Source of the DNA: Sphingopyxis macrogoltabida
Lineage (GTDB): Bacteria; Pseudomonadota; Alphaproteobacteria; Sphingomonadales; Sphingomonadaceae
DNA: 64,000 nucleotides
Reading direction: 5' to 3'
Assembly (NCBI RefSeq): GCF_001314325.1
Contig: NZ_CP009429.1
Location: 4,154,501 to 4,218,500 of the forward strand
The translations under genes were made by a program, and so were the position numbers. Below, in pieces: positions 1 to 8,248 of the stretch. The notes beneath the pieces were generated by a model that had not been told where the DNA came from, did not search any database, and worked only from the letters and a program-made list of their open reading frames with translations. The stretch's first letter is position 1. Each line of letters begins with the position of its first letter.

Positions 1-205
1 TCCAGATTTCGGCCGAGTGCAGCGCAAACAGCCCAAAGGCGGCGACGAGGATCGCGCCGCCGTTGAGAAGAATGACGAGATAGCGTCGCGACGCACGCCG
101 GTAACGGCGCAGGATCGCAAGCAACAGCGCCAGGCCGGCGAGGTGCACCACGACCGTGACACCGACGACGAGCGTGGCGAGAGCGAGCTGATGGGCGAGC
201 GTCAA
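1..205 (-). CDS. N-terminus of a two-pore-type ion channel protein (partial)
   Basis: The reverse strand reads a 68-codon open segment that runs off the left edge. It is very hydrophobic, with one segment around LALATLVVGVTVVVHLAG and a second around ILVAAFGLFALHSAEIW, separated by an arginine-rich loop (RRYRRASRR). This two-helix start resembles the N-terminus of small potassium-channel-like (Ion_trans_2) membrane proteins common in sphingomonads, where the pore loop would follow beyond the window. I chose a TTG start at 205 because GGAG lies six bases before it and no in-frame ATG is present nearby. The family assignment rests on the N-terminus only, so it is tentative. Confidence 0.45.
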   Translation of the reverse strand, partial: MTLAHQLALATLVVGVTVVVHLAGLALLLAILRRYRRASRRYLVILLNGGAILVAAFGLFALHSAEIW

Positions 206-278
206 GATCCGCTCCGGACGGCCGCGGTTAGGATGGCGGGCCTGTGCCCCCGGCCGGCCTTGCGGCGCGGCCGAGCCA

Positions 279-1832
279 TCAGGCTGTTACTTCGGTACCG
301 GCGCGCGCCGACGTTCCCGAGCGCTCGCCGTCATAGACGAACTCCGCTCCGCGCAGGTCGATCCGCGGGAAGGCGTCCTTCTCCGCCCAATAATCCTGAT
401 TGTGGCGCCATTCGGGTTTGTCGCCGCGGCGCGGCATCGCGTCCAGACCGCGCATCAGATAGCCCGGATTGAAATTATCCTCCTCGATCCACGGCAGGAT
501 CTGCATGCCCTCATCCTCGGGCCTGAGCGCGACCTCGACCCTATTCGCACCGATGTCGTCCATATGGTTGAGGAGGTTGCAGACAAAGTCCCCCATCATG
601 TCGACCCTGAGGGTCCAGCTGGCGCGGAAATAGCCCATGACCCAGGCGAGGTTGGGCACGCCGGTCATCATCATTCCGCGATAGGTGATCGTCTTCGCCC
701 AATCGACCGGCGTACCGTCGATATCGAACGGGATGCCGCCCATCACCGACAGATTGAATCCCGTCGCGGCCACGATGATGTCGGCCTCGATCTCCTCGCC
801 GCCGACCGTGCGGACACCCGTCGCGGTAAAATGGTCGATCGTGTCGGTGACGACCGTCAGCTTGCCCTGCACCGCCGCCTTGAAGATGTCGCCCTCGGGG
901 CAAAAGGCGAGCCGCTGCTGCCACGGACGGTATTTCGGCGTGAAATGCGGCTCGAAGACGAAGTCGGGATTGCCCGAATAGGCCCGGATCAGCGCTTTCA
1001 GATCCTCGAACACCGCGTCGGGCTCGGATTGGCACCGCCGTGTCATCAGATCCTGGTCGTGCATGATCTGTGCCCGCACGACGCGATGGACCGTGGGCTC
1101 GTCGATCCCGACCTCGCGAAGCCGGTCGGCCAGTTCGTTCCTGTTCTCGCTGCAATAAAAATAGGTCGGCGAACGCTGGAGCATCGTCACATGCGCCGCC
1201 TTTTCGGCGAAGGCCGGCACGATGGTCGCGGCCGTCGCACCCGACCCGATGACGAGTATGCGCTTGCCCGCATAATCGGTCGCCGGATCCCAGAGCTGGG
1301 CATGGACGAACTGCCCCCCATAATCCGAAAGGCCCGGCCAGTCGGGGATGTAGGGCTTCTCATGATCATAATAGCCCTGGCACATCCACAGGAAGCCGGC
1401 CGTGAAGGTGACCGCCACGCCATCCGATGCGCGCACCGCCTCTATCGTCCAGCGATTGGCGGCGCTCGACCAGTGGCAGGCGGTAATGCGATGACCATAG
1501 TGGATATGGACCCCGATCTCGTTCTCCTCGATCACCTCGCCGATATATTTGAGGATTTCGGCGCCGCTGGCGATCGGCGCGCCCACCCAGGGCTTGAAGC
1601 GATAGCCGAAGGTGTAAAGGTCCGAATCCGAACGGACGCCGGGATATCGGTGCGTGTCCCATGTCCCGCCGAAGGTCGGTTTCGCCTCGAGGATCGCGTA
1701 ACTCTTCCCCGGACATTGTTGTTGGAGATGATAAGCCGAGCCGATGCCCGAGATGCCCGCACCGACGATCAACACGTCGACATGGATTGGGCGGGGCTGG
1801 CTCGCGTGCCCTCGGTGCCTGATTTCCGCCAT
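279..1832 (-). CDS. Flavin-containing (Baeyer-Villiger-type) monooxygenase
   Basis: A 517-residue cytosolic flavoprotein predicted to use NADPH and O2 to oxygenate ketones or related substrates. The FAD-binding Rossmann motif GAGISGIG lies at about residues 24-31, followed by FGGTWDTHRYPG, typical of the EthA/BVMO group; a second nucleotide-binding motif (GSGATAA) lies near residue 196. The segment FVHAQLWDP matches the position of the BVMO fingerprint in a divergent form. Length fits the family. I prefer the ATG at 1832 because GGGAG precedes it by six bases; an upstream in-frame start at 1892 would add 20 residues with no good ribosome site. The substrate cannot be told from sequence. Confidence 0.88.
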   Translation of the reverse strand: MAEIRHRGHASQPRPIHVDVLIVGAGISGIGSAYHLQQQCPGKSYAILEAKPTFGGTWDTHRYPGVRSDSDLYTFGYRFKPWVGAPIASGAEILKYIGEVIEENEIGVHIHYGHRITACHWSSAANRWTIEAVRASDGVAVTFTAGFLWMCQGYYDHEKPYIPDWPGLSDYGGQFVHAQLWDPATDYAGKRILVIGSGATAATIVPAFAEKAAHVTMLQRSPTYFYCSENRNELADRLREVGIDEPTVHRVVRAQIMHDQDLMTRRCQSEPDAVFEDLKALIRAYSGNPDFVFEPHFTPKYRPWQQRLAFCPEGDIFKAAVQGKLTVVTDTIDHFTATGVRTVGGEEIEADIIVAATGFNLSVMGGIPFDIDGTPVDWAKTITYRGMMMTGVPNLAWVMGYFRASWTLRVDMMGDFVCNLLNHMDDIGANRVEVALRPEDEGMQILPWIEEDNFNPGYLMRGLDAMPRRGDKPEWRHNQDYWAEKDAFPRIDLRGAEFVYDGERSGTSARAGTEVTA

Positions 1833-1961
1833 CGACAGCTCCCTTATCTTGTATCTTTGGAAAGGCATGAACACCGCATCGGCAAAGGTCATTGACCTTG
1901 GTCAACCAGGCCGTCGCCGCATCTGCTCGAGGATTAGCCGCACCCGCGTGGGCGGCGCCGG

Positions 1962-2090
1962 TCAGAGCCGGAAGAGAAAGAACCAGACCGAACCCAGAAT
2001 GACGAAGGCGAAATAGACGAGCCACAGTCCGAGCGAAGCCGCGTGCTCGCGGTCACGCTCAATCGGATCCTCGGGGTTCGATGGCGCCAC
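1962..2090 (-). CDS. Small single-pass membrane protein (42 aa)
   Basis: A GTG start at 2090 follows the upstream gene's stop by two bases, so translation is probably coupled. The product has an acidic, polar N-terminus (PEDPIERDREHAAS) followed by one hydrophobic helix (LWLVYFAFVILGSVWFFLF) and ends in RL. It therefore looks like a small inner-membrane protein with its N-terminus in the cytoplasm. I recognise no family and no function. The organised composition and spacing make chance less likely, but the size keeps confidence moderate. Confidence 0.5.
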   Translation of the reverse strand: MAPSNPEDPIERDREHAASLGLWLVYFAFVILGSVWFFLFRL

Positions 2091-2092
2091 TT

Positions 2093-2266
2093 TCAGGACC
2101 CCTTGCGTGCCAACCTTCGCGCCGCGAGGAGGCCAGCGGTAAGAATGGGGACGAGCGCCGCCGCCGCGCGAAGCTTGGGCGATCGCGAAACGCGGCCGAT
2201 CTTCTTGCGCATCCGGCGCGGCACGCCGAGTTTCGCAAGCGACTTGTCGACATCGGGCATATCCAT
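2093..2266 (-). CDS. Small basic protein with one hydrophobic segment (57 aa)
   Basis: The ATG at 2266 has a near-perfect ribosome site (GAAGGAGG six bases upstream), which selects it over the longer frame beginning at 2341. The protein starts with a polar region (MPDVDKSLAKLGVPRRMRKK), then a basic stretch and a hydrophobic segment (AAAALVPILTAGLLAAR) and ends in RRLARKGS. It is probably membrane-associated. It lies two bases upstream of a second tiny membrane protein gene, so the two form a small operon. No family is recognised. Confidence 0.6.
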   Translation of the reverse strand: MDMPDVDKSLAKLGVPRRMRKKIGRVSRSPKLRAAAALVPILTAGLLAARRLARKGS

Positions 2267-2472
2267 ATTGGCCTCCTTCGCCTTGAGCGTGGTCAGAGAT
2301 TGAGCGAAAGCGTCAGACCGCGAAATACGTAGATTCCGCACATGGCCGGGGAACGAAGGGCGCGTTACCTTTCAGCCATAGCTGCGCGGCGGCGCCGAAG
2401 ACTGGCGGGCAGAACCCCTCGCAGCGATGATCAGGAGAGGGGATCGATGCCGACAAACAGCTGCGACTGTCA

Positions 2473-2940
2473 ATGATCGCGCGAAGCGCCGGGATACTGC
2501 TTTATCGGCTGAAGGGCGGGAGCGCGGAAGTCTTGCTCGTCCATCCCGGCGGGCCCTATTGGCGTGGGCGCGACCGCGGCGCCTGGCAGATACCCAAAGG
2601 AGAAATTGCGGCGGGTGAAAACGCAGAGGCGGCCGCCGTCCGTGAAGCTCAGGAAGAGCTTGGCATATCGCTGCAAGGTACGCTTGTTCCGCTGGGCCAG
2701 CTCCGGCAGGCTGGCGGAAAGATCGTCGAAGGCTTCGCGCTCGAGCAGGATCTCGATGCTACCGCGGTCGTGAGCAATCGCTTCGAGATCGAGTGGCCGC
2801 CTCGCAGCGGACGGCGCCAGTCTTTTCCCGAAATCGACGCGGCGCGATGGTTCTCGGTCGCGGAGGCTGAGACCATGATACTTCCGAGCCAGCAGCCTTT
2901 TCTCGACCGGCTCACCGCTCATCTGACCTTCCGGAACTGA
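2473..2940 (+). CDS. NUDIX hydrolase
   Basis: A 155-residue NUDIX-fold pyrophosphohydrolase. The Nudix box is complete: a glycine-glutamate start (GEIAAGE) spaced correctly before REAQEELGI, whose glutamates bind the catalytic divalent metal. The N-terminus (SAGILLYRL) and the GAWQIPKGEI segment just before the box resemble the NUDIX proteins often annotated as phosphohistidine/diadenosine-polyphosphate hydrolases with WxxPKG. The gene stands alone, followed by a strong hairpin at 2949-2973. The natural substrate (a nucleoside diphosphate derivative, or an RNA cap) cannot be fixed from sequence. Confidence 0.9.
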   Translation: MIARSAGILLYRLKGGSAEVLLVHPGGPYWRGRDRGAWQIPKGEIAAGENAEAAAVREAQEELGISLQGTLVPLGQLRQAGGKIVEGFALEQDLDATAVVSNRFEIEWPPRSGRRQSFPEIDAARWFSVAEAETMILPSQQPFLDRLTAHLTFRN

Positions 2941-2948
2941 CGCAAAGC

Positions 2949-2973
2949 GGCCACCCCGTTTTCGGGGGTGGCC
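2949..2973 (+). terminator. Hairpin terminator between convergent genes
   Basis: GGCCACCCC and GGGGGTGGCC pair around a GTTTTC loop directly after the NUDIX stop codon. There is no long T run on either side, but the position between two convergent genes (NUDIX on plus, BON on minus) fits a bidirectional terminator. Confidence 0.6.
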
Positions 2974-3001
2974 ACAAAGCGCTTCCATCCGGTCGGCCGG
3001 G

Positions 3002-3661
3002 TCAGAGCGCGATCGTGATATTATCCTCGACGCGGGTGACCCCCGGCGCCGACCATGCGGCGCGCTCGGCGACTCCGCGCTCGGCCCACGCCTTGACCTT
3101 CCCGCCGAGCTTCACGGTTCCGCCCTCGGTGGTCACGGTCACCCCGGCGGCGTCGAGATCGGCCTGACGTTTGAAGGCCGAAACGATCCGCTCCTTAACG
3201 TCGGCGGGCGCCGGGTGTTGCTTGACCTCGATCAGGTTGCTTACGCCCGCGACGCCGGTGACGCGGCTGGCGGCCCGGAAGGCTTCCTTGCGCTGATAGT
3301 CCCAGTCGACCATGCCGCTGAGCGTCACCCAGCCCCGCTCGACCTTGACCTGAACCCTGTCGGTCGGGATCGACACCGTCCAGGCCATCATATCGAGCAG
3401 GCGCCTGGCGATTTCATGATCGGCCATTTTGGGCTCGGAGGCGAAATGAACCTTGATCTCTTCGGCGATCGCCCGGACGCCGGCGACGCGGCGCGTCGCC
3501 TTCTCGGCGGCGATCTTCTCCGGATAGGTTTTCACATAGCCCGAGAGAGTGACGACGCCATCGGTTACGGCGACGCCGATATCGGCATGATCGACGCTTG
3601 GCTCCCATTCGAGCTCGTCCATCACGTCGCGCTGCAACTGCCCGTCTGTCTTCTTCAACAT
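3002..3661 (-). CDS. Triple BON-domain protein
   Basis: A 219-residue protein made of three consecutive BON domains (about residues 5-75, 80-145 and 150-218). Each carries the repeated pattern of a hydrophobic strand and G-x-V-x-L-x-G: GVVTLSGYVKT, GWVTLSGMVDW and GTVKLGGKVKAW. BON domains bind phospholipid or sit at the cell surface and are often induced by osmotic or other stress (OsmY-like). There is no signal peptide at the chosen start, which differs from OsmY. AGGAG lies seven bases before the ATG at 3661, with an adjacent ATG at 3664; the longer open frame upstream to 3844 lacks a good ribosome site. Confidence 0.85.
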   Translation of the reverse strand: MLKKTDGQLQRDVMDELEWEPSVDHADIGVAVTDGVVTLSGYVKTYPEKIAAEKATRRVAGVRAIAEEIKVHFASEPKMADHEIARRLLDMMAWTVSIPTDRVQVKVERGWVTLSGMVDWDYQRKEAFRAASRVTGVAGVSNLIEVKQHPAPADVKERIVSAFKRQADLDAAGVTVTTEGGTVKLGGKVKAWAERGVAERAAWSAPGVTRVEDNITIAL

Positions 3662-3957
3662 CATCTGTCTCCTCTTCGTCCGCAGGTCGCAACCCGGCCA
3701 AAGGCCGGCAGGACCTGATGCTTCGGCTCGGAGATTTTCGCCTTCCCGGCGCATCGCCCCAATTCGGAAACATCCGTAAGGGTAGCACCTGCTCCGGATA
3801 GCGCCGGACGTCAGCCTAATGTCGGTCGGCCAATGGATATCCACCAGTCTGAGGAAAAGTTGGTCAATTTACCCCGCAATCTTCACCACCACCGCGTCCT
3901 GCCACTCTCTTCATGCTGCGGAGGCGACGATGTCAAATACATGCCGCGCCGAAGAAC

Positions 3958-4263
3958 CTAGCGCTTGCGCACGAACTCGGCGCGCAGGACGAGCCCCCTA
4001 ATGCTTTCGTGACGGCAATCGATCTCCTGCGGATCGCCCGTCAGGCGGATCGACTTGATGACGGTCCCCACCTTGAGCGTCTTGCCGGCCCCCTTGACCT
4101 CGAGATCCTTGATCAGTGCGACGCTGTCGCCGTCCTTGAGCAGGTTCCCGACCGCGTCGCGAACCTCGACCTGCGAGGCTGCGGCCTTGCGTTCCGCAAG
4201 CTCCGACGCCGGCATCCACTCGCCGCTTTCCTCGTCATAGACATAGTCGTCACTGTTACTCAT
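3958..4263 (-). CDS. PhnA-domain protein lacking the zinc ribbon
   Basis: A 101-residue protein whose C-terminal two thirds match the PhnA/YjdM domain: DAVGNLLKDGDSVALIKDL, then VKGAGKTLKVGTVIKSIRL and DCRHESIRGLVL. Full-length PhnA proteins start with a CxxC zinc ribbon; here the N-terminus is instead acidic and tyrosine-rich (DDYVYDEESGEWMPASEL) with no cysteine pair. The domain was named for a gene near the phosphonate operon but is not shown to act on phosphonates, so I do not assign that role. The ATG at 4263 has GGAGAA upstream. Confidence 0.82.
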   Translation of the reverse strand: MSNSDDYVYDEESGEWMPASELAERKAAASQVEVRDAVGNLLKDGDSVALIKDLEVKGAGKTLKVGTVIKSIRLTGDPQEIDCRHESIRGLVLRAEFVRKR

Positions 4264-4359
4264 TCCATTCTCCAGACTTGGTCAGAATTGGGCCTTCCCG
4301 GCCGTCGGCCGATCGAGAAGCGGCGCGTGCGAATGGCCTGCCGCACACGGGGGCCGCCG

Positions 4360-6021
4360 TCATTTCACGCCCGCCAGATCGACCGCAAGCGCCTGCGCGC
4401 TCGCATAATCGGCCGCATAGGCGATGCGCCGCGCAGTTTCGCCCAGACCGATCCGATCAAGCATGGTGCGCGGCTGGGGCTGCACGCCCGAGACGATCAC
4501 CCGCGCGCCCGCCAGCCGGGCCTGTTCGACAAATTCCCCGAGCGCCTGCGCGCCGCTCGCATCAAGGAGCGGTACGAGCCGCATCCGCAGGATGATGACG
4601 CGCGGCGACTGCCCGACGCGGCGTAGCGTGTCGAGCAGTTCGCCCGCGACGCCGAAAAAGAAGGGACCGGCGATCCGGAACACCTCGACCCCGGGCGGCA
4701 AATCGTCGCGCTGGTCGAGGTCTTCGGCATCGAGTTCAGCGTCACGGCGGCCGCTCCGGTCGACCTCGACCGTTTCGGCCATACGCGCCATGAACAGCAG
4801 CGACGCAAGCGTCACCCCGACCGCGATCGCCACCGTCAGATCGACAAGGACCGTCAATCCGAGGGTGATCAGCAGCACCGCCCGGTCGCTGTTCGGCATC
4901 CGCAGCAGCGCGAGGAAGCGCTGATACTCGCTCATACCCCAAGCGACCATGAACAGGATCGCCGCGAGTGCCGCCATTGGAACATAGGCCATCAGGTCCG
5001 TGCCGAAGAGGATGAAGACAAGCAGGAAAGCCGCATGCATCATGCCCGCAACCGGCGTCTTCGCACCCGACCGGATATTGGTCGCGGTGCGCGCGATCGC
5101 TCCGGTGGCGGGGAGACCGCCGAAGAGCGCCGAGCCGAGATTGGCGACGCCCTGCCCGATCAGTTCCTGGTTCGAGCGATGCCGCGTCCCGGCCATGCCG
5201 TCGGCGACGACTGCCGACAGCAGCGCTTCGATCCCGGCGAGGAAAGCGATCGTGAAGGCCGACGGCAGAACGGCATTGATCTTCGCGAGCGAGATGTCGG
5301 GAAACGACGGCACCGGGATCCCGGCCGGTATATCGGGAAAGCGCGAACCGATCGTGTCGACCGGCAGGTTCAAAAGTGCCACCGCAACGGAGCTCGCCAC
5401 GACCGCGATCAGGAAGCCCGGCAGCCGCGGCGCGAATTTGCGAAGCGCGACGATCATCGCCAACGCGCCCGCACCGACGCCGATCGCGGCCCAGTTCGCG
5501 CTGGACAGCGCTCCCAGATAAGCCTGCCACTTGGGGAGGAAGTCGGCCGGCACCTTGTCGATGGCGAGGCCGAGGAAATCCTTGACCTGGCTCGAGGCGA
5601 TGATGACCGCGATCCCCGCGGTGAAGCCGGTCACCACTGGATGCGGGATATATTTGATCATCTGGCCGAAACGGAGCAGGCCGGCAGCGATGAGGATAAG
5701 CCCGGCGAGCAGGGTCGCGATCAACAGGCCGTCATAGCCGTGGCTCGCAATGACGTTGAAGATCACGACGACGAAGGCGCCCGTCGGCCCGCCCACCTGC
5801 ACGCGCGATCCACCGAGCGCCGAGATCAGGAAGCCCGCGACGACGGCTGTGATCAGCCCCTTGTCGGGCGACGCGCCGCTCGCGATACCAAGCGCCATCG
5901 CCAGCGGCAGCGCGACGATGGCAACCGTCAGGCCCGCGATCGCATCGGCCCGAAATGTGGCGACGGAATAGCCCTCGCGAAAGACCGTGAAGAGCTTCGG
6001 CGTATAGGCCTCGGACTTCAC
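4360..6021 (-). CDS. SulP family anion transporter with STAS domain
   Basis: A 553-residue inner-membrane SulP (SLC26-type) carrier for sulfate, bicarbonate or another small anion. The N-terminal sequence DAIAGLTVAIVALPLAMALG is the standard SulP entry helix, followed by about ten to twelve hydrophobic segments, the signature region around VGGPTGAFVVV, and a C-terminal STAS domain from roughly residue 430 (GPFFFGVAGELLDTL, VIILRMRLVPLLDASGAQAL). The start is a GTG at 6021 that overlaps the stop of the upstream regulator by four bases (GTGA), so the two genes are translationally coupled. The transported ion cannot be decided from sequence. Confidence 0.92.
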   Translation of the reverse strand: MKSEAYTPKLFTVFREGYSVATFRADAIAGLTVAIVALPLAMALGIASGASPDKGLITAVVAGFLISALGGSRVQVGGPTGAFVVVIFNVIASHGYDGLLIATLLAGLILIAAGLLRFGQMIKYIPHPVVTGFTAGIAVIIASSQVKDFLGLAIDKVPADFLPKWQAYLGALSSANWAAIGVGAGALAMIVALRKFAPRLPGFLIAVVASSVAVALLNLPVDTIGSRFPDIPAGIPVPSFPDISLAKINAVLPSAFTIAFLAGIEALLSAVVADGMAGTRHRSNQELIGQGVANLGSALFGGLPATGAIARTATNIRSGAKTPVAGMMHAAFLLVFILFGTDLMAYVPMAALAAILFMVAWGMSEYQRFLALLRMPNSDRAVLLITLGLTVLVDLTVAIAVGVTLASLLFMARMAETVEVDRSGRRDAELDAEDLDQRDDLPPGVEVFRIAGPFFFGVAGELLDTLRRVGQSPRVIILRMRLVPLLDASGAQALGEFVEQARLAGARVIVSGVQPQPRTMLDRIGLGETARRIAYAADYASAQALAVDLAGVK

Positions 6022-6338
6022 CGGATTGCGGGCCGACTCGGAAATTTAGCGGACAGAAGCGCGCGGCCGGGCGCCTTGAGATCGGCGTCGGCGGGCTCGC
6101 GAAGCCGCACGCCGCGCCCGGATCCGACACTCGACGAATATTCGCCGAGCAGTTCGATGCCGGCGCTTTCCAGCGCCGTAATCACCTTCACCAGCGTATC
6201 GACGACACCACGGACCTGGCCGTTCGACGCCTCCATGCGCTGGATCGTCGGAAGCGAGAGACCCGCGAGTTCGGCAAGTTCGCGCTGGTCGATCCCGAGG
6301 AGCGCGCGCGCCGCGCGCATCTGCTGCGATGTGATCAT
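6018..6338 (-). CDS. XRE-type helix-turn-helix regulator coupled to SulP
   Basis: A 106-residue protein with a Cro/CI-type HTH at about residues 4-60: QQMRAARALLGIDQRELAEL then GLSLPTIQRMEASNG, which fits the two helices of an XRE fold. The remainder is short and lacks a recognisable ligand domain. It ends inside the first codon of the SulP gene (four-base overlap), so it is expressed in the same transcript and probably regulates the transporter and itself. A short inverted repeat at 6350-6366, just upstream of its start, is a candidate operator. Confidence 0.85.
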   Translation of the reverse strand: MITSQQMRAARALLGIDQRELAELAGLSLPTIQRMEASNGQVRGVVDTLVKVITALESAGIELLGEYSSSVGSGRGVRLREPADADLKAPGRALLSAKFPSRPAIR

Positions 6339-6487
6339 ATCGACTCCAATGATGTTTCATGCATCATTTATCAATCTTAACATTATGGATCGATACTGTA
6401 TATATACATCATGCTCGCCTTTATATCGAATATGCTTGCTTCGGCGGGAGCCGCTCGCTGCGCCCCCCTTCGCGCAGGAGGCGGCTG
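6339..6487. promoter_or_regulatory. Divergent promoter region, XRE/SulP versus DUF983
   Basis: This unusually AT-rich stretch separates two divergent genes. An inverted repeat TGATG-N7-CATCA (6350-6366) lies 12 bases before the XRE gene, in the right place for autoregulation. Further right, TATATATACATCATG provides -10-like material for either direction. No experimentally known site is implied. Confidence 0.45.
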
Positions 6488-6991
6488 ATGCCCGATTTCA
6501 TGCAAACGCCTCTGGATCGCTCTTATCGTGCGGACAACGCCCGAAAATTACCGATCTCCGCCAATCACGGGAATCCTAAGACGGAAAGCGCGGAGCTTCC
6601 TGCCTCGGCCTGGAAAGCGATGCTCCGCGGCGCGCGCGGTCGCTGTCCCCGCTGCAACGAAGCGAAGCTATTTCATCGCTTTCTCAAACCCTTCCCTTTT
6701 TGCTCCGCGTGCGCGCAAGACTGGACGCATCAGCAAGCCGACGATTTCCCGGCCTATATCGCGATCCTCCTGACGGGGCATATTATGGCGCCGATCATCA
6801 TTGCACTCGTTCAGGACACGAAGCTGTCGCTCATCGCATTGGCCGCGATAATCGTGACCGCCATGCTCGTTTTGATGATCGGGTTCCTTCAACCCGCCAA
6901 GGGCGCGATAATCGCATTACAGTGGTGGTTCGGCATGCACGGATTCACCAGAGAACGACGCGCTCCGGAAAATACCGGTCGCGACAAATGA
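6488..6991 (+). CDS. DUF983 family membrane protein
   Basis: A 167-residue protein of the DUF983 family, which is widespread in alphaproteobacteria. It contains the conserved zinc-ribbon-like motif RGRCPRCNEAKLF followed by a second cysteine pair (CSACAQDW) and then two transmembrane helices (YIAILLTGHIMAPIIIAL and LIALAAIIVTAMLVLMIGF). Members are often encoded near cytochrome oxidase genes, but this one is next to a SulP transporter, so its role is open. The ATG at 6488 follows AGGAGG at a good distance; an in-frame upstream start at 6359 lies in the promoter region and is unlikely. Confidence 0.88.
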   Translation: MPDFMQTPLDRSYRADNARKLPISANHGNPKTESAELPASAWKAMLRGARGRCPRCNEAKLFHRFLKPFPFCSACAQDWTHQQADDFPAYIAILLTGHIMAPIIIALVQDTKLSLIALAAIIVTAMLVLMIGFLQPAKGAIIALQWWFGMHGFTRERRAPENTGRDK

Positions 6992-7172
6992 AGGTTATCG
7001 GTGGACTTGCCCCGATCATGGCCCATCAGGCGGGATTTGAAACCTCCGCGCGGCATCCGAACCACGACAGCGCGGCTAGTGGCTGATAGCGGGCGGGCTG
7101 CTATCACATCGGATCTGGCCCAAGCGGTCCCTGATTTTGTTGCCGGAAATTATTGCTCCGCTCGTTGGTCAG

Positions 7173-7634
7173 TCACTTCCGATATTGCCATTGATACTCG
7201 GGAATATTGCCCTTGCGAAGAAAAGCGGCGGTCCAGAAATTGATCTTCAATCCGGGCTTGCCGTCGTAGGCCGCCGACTGCACGAAAGCGTGACCAGGGC
7301 ACGCCATCGTGTCTGACCGCGAGGTGTCGATCAATTCGAGGCATTGGCCGACGAACCGCGCCGACTTGGGTCCGGTCGATTCCACGCCCGTGATGCGAGC
7401 GATGACGGTTCCGGCAGGTGCCGCGATTTTCTTGAGGTAGGGATCGGCGGTGTCGTTCTCCACGATCGTTACCACGCCATTTGCCACGGACAACTTGATC
7501 TTGTGGTCGACGCCATACCATTCGCCGTCGATCGCCTTCAGCGGATTGGCTGGCAGGTCCGGCACCGTCTGAGCCTGAGCCGGCGATGCCACCAGCGCCA
7601 TCGCCATCGCCATAAAAATATTCGCATTTCTCAT
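7173..7634 (-). CDS. Secreted or periplasmic protein of unknown function
   Basis: A 153-residue protein with a clear Sec signal peptide (MRNANIFMAMAMALVASPAQAQ, written here as two parts: MRNANIFMAMAMALV and ASPAQAQ) and a likely signal peptidase site after AQA. The mature part contains KAIDGEWYGVDHKIKLS, alternating strands and two cysteines (QCLEL and MACPGHAF) that could form a disulfide, suggesting a small beta-rich, lipocalin-like periplasmic protein. I do not recognise a named family. The ATG at 7634 has GAGGGGG upstream; the longer frame to 7841 would bury the signal peptide and is rejected. Confidence 0.75.
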   Translation of the reverse strand: MRNANIFMAMAMALVASPAQAQTVPDLPANPLKAIDGEWYGVDHKIKLSVANGVVTIVENDTADPYLKKIAAPAGTVIARITGVESTGPKSARFVGQCLELIDTSRSDTMACPGHAFVQSAAYDGKPGLKINFWTAAFLRKGNIPEYQWQYRK

Positions 7635-7877
7635 AAGTTTCCCCCTCTTAATGGAAAAATGCTGCAGCATTCCGCCCGGCCTGGCAATAGCAGCAATCGT
7701 TGAGAGGACCGCAGGCGGCTCGCCCTCCCGCACATAAATTGGCCCGTCGCGTCCCATGAGCGACGAACGGTTGGGCGCATCCCATGCCCCTCCGCAACCT
7801 TTTGTTAACCTCGAAACCGCATTTTTGACGCGGGGGGGCACTCATACGGCAGCAGCCGAGCGAATGGAGAGTTCGCA

Positions 7878-8159
7878 GTGCTCGAATCTACGACGAGGCC
7901 GACATCGGTCGCCGGGCCGGTCGGGCCGCTGACAATCGACGACCTGCCTTCATCGACGGCAGGCTATTGGGTCGCGCGCCGCAAGGCGGAGTCGCTTGCC
8001 GCGATCGATGGCGGGCTGATCGGGCTGGCCGACGCCTGCGCGAGATACCGCCTCAGCGGCGAAGAGCTGGAATCGTGGCGCCGCACCATCGACCGGGCGG
8101 GCATACCCGGGCTGCGCGTGACGAAGGCACGTCGCCTGCGCGATCAGACTGTCGAGTAG
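7878..8159 (+). CDS. DUF1153 / SciP-type small HTH protein
   Basis: A 93-residue protein of the DUF1153 family, whose studied member SciP binds and restrains the cell-cycle regulator CtrA in alphaproteobacteria. Diagnostic parts are GPLTIDDLPSS, then YWVARRKAESLAAIDGGLIG and ACARYRLSGEELESWRRTID, the family's helix-turn-helix. The first recognition-strand tryptophan and RRKAE are conserved. It starts at a GTG (7878) with GGAG about eight bases upstream. Because sphingomonads can carry more than one copy, this may be a paralogue and not the main SciP; I leave the symbol empty. Confidence 0.8.
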   Translation: MLESTTRPTSVAGPVGPLTIDDLPSSTAGYWVARRKAESLAAIDGGLIGLADACARYRLSGEELESWRRTIDRAGIPGLRVTKARRLRDQTVE

Positions 8160-8204
8160 ATTTTTCGTCACCGCCCGCACCCCCACTGCGTGCGGTGCCC
8201 AAGG

Positions 8205-8244
8205 GGACGGCGCGAGCAGACTGGTCCCTCTCGCGCCGTCCTTT
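8205..8244 (+). terminator. Strong hairpin terminator after DUF1153
   Basis: A 12-bp perfect stem (GGACGGCGCGAG with CTCGCGCCGTCC) is followed by TTT. It lies between the convergent DUF1153 gene and glycine-zipper gene and may serve both. A weaker hairpin (ACCGCCCGCAC with GCGTGCGGT) precedes it at about 8170-8195. Confidence 0.7.
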
Positions 8245-8248
8245 CATA

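Noticed and set aside
402..1895. 497-codon open frame opposite the monooxygenase
   Set aside because: It is an antisense shadow of a well-supported flavoprotein gene; its translation is arginine/histidine-rich with no motif and high GC keeps stops rare.
5035..6579. 514-codon open frame opposite SulP and the XRE gene
   Set aside because: Shadow of two real genes; it even runs through the divergent promoter region, and the product is a low-complexity Arg/Asp-rich string.
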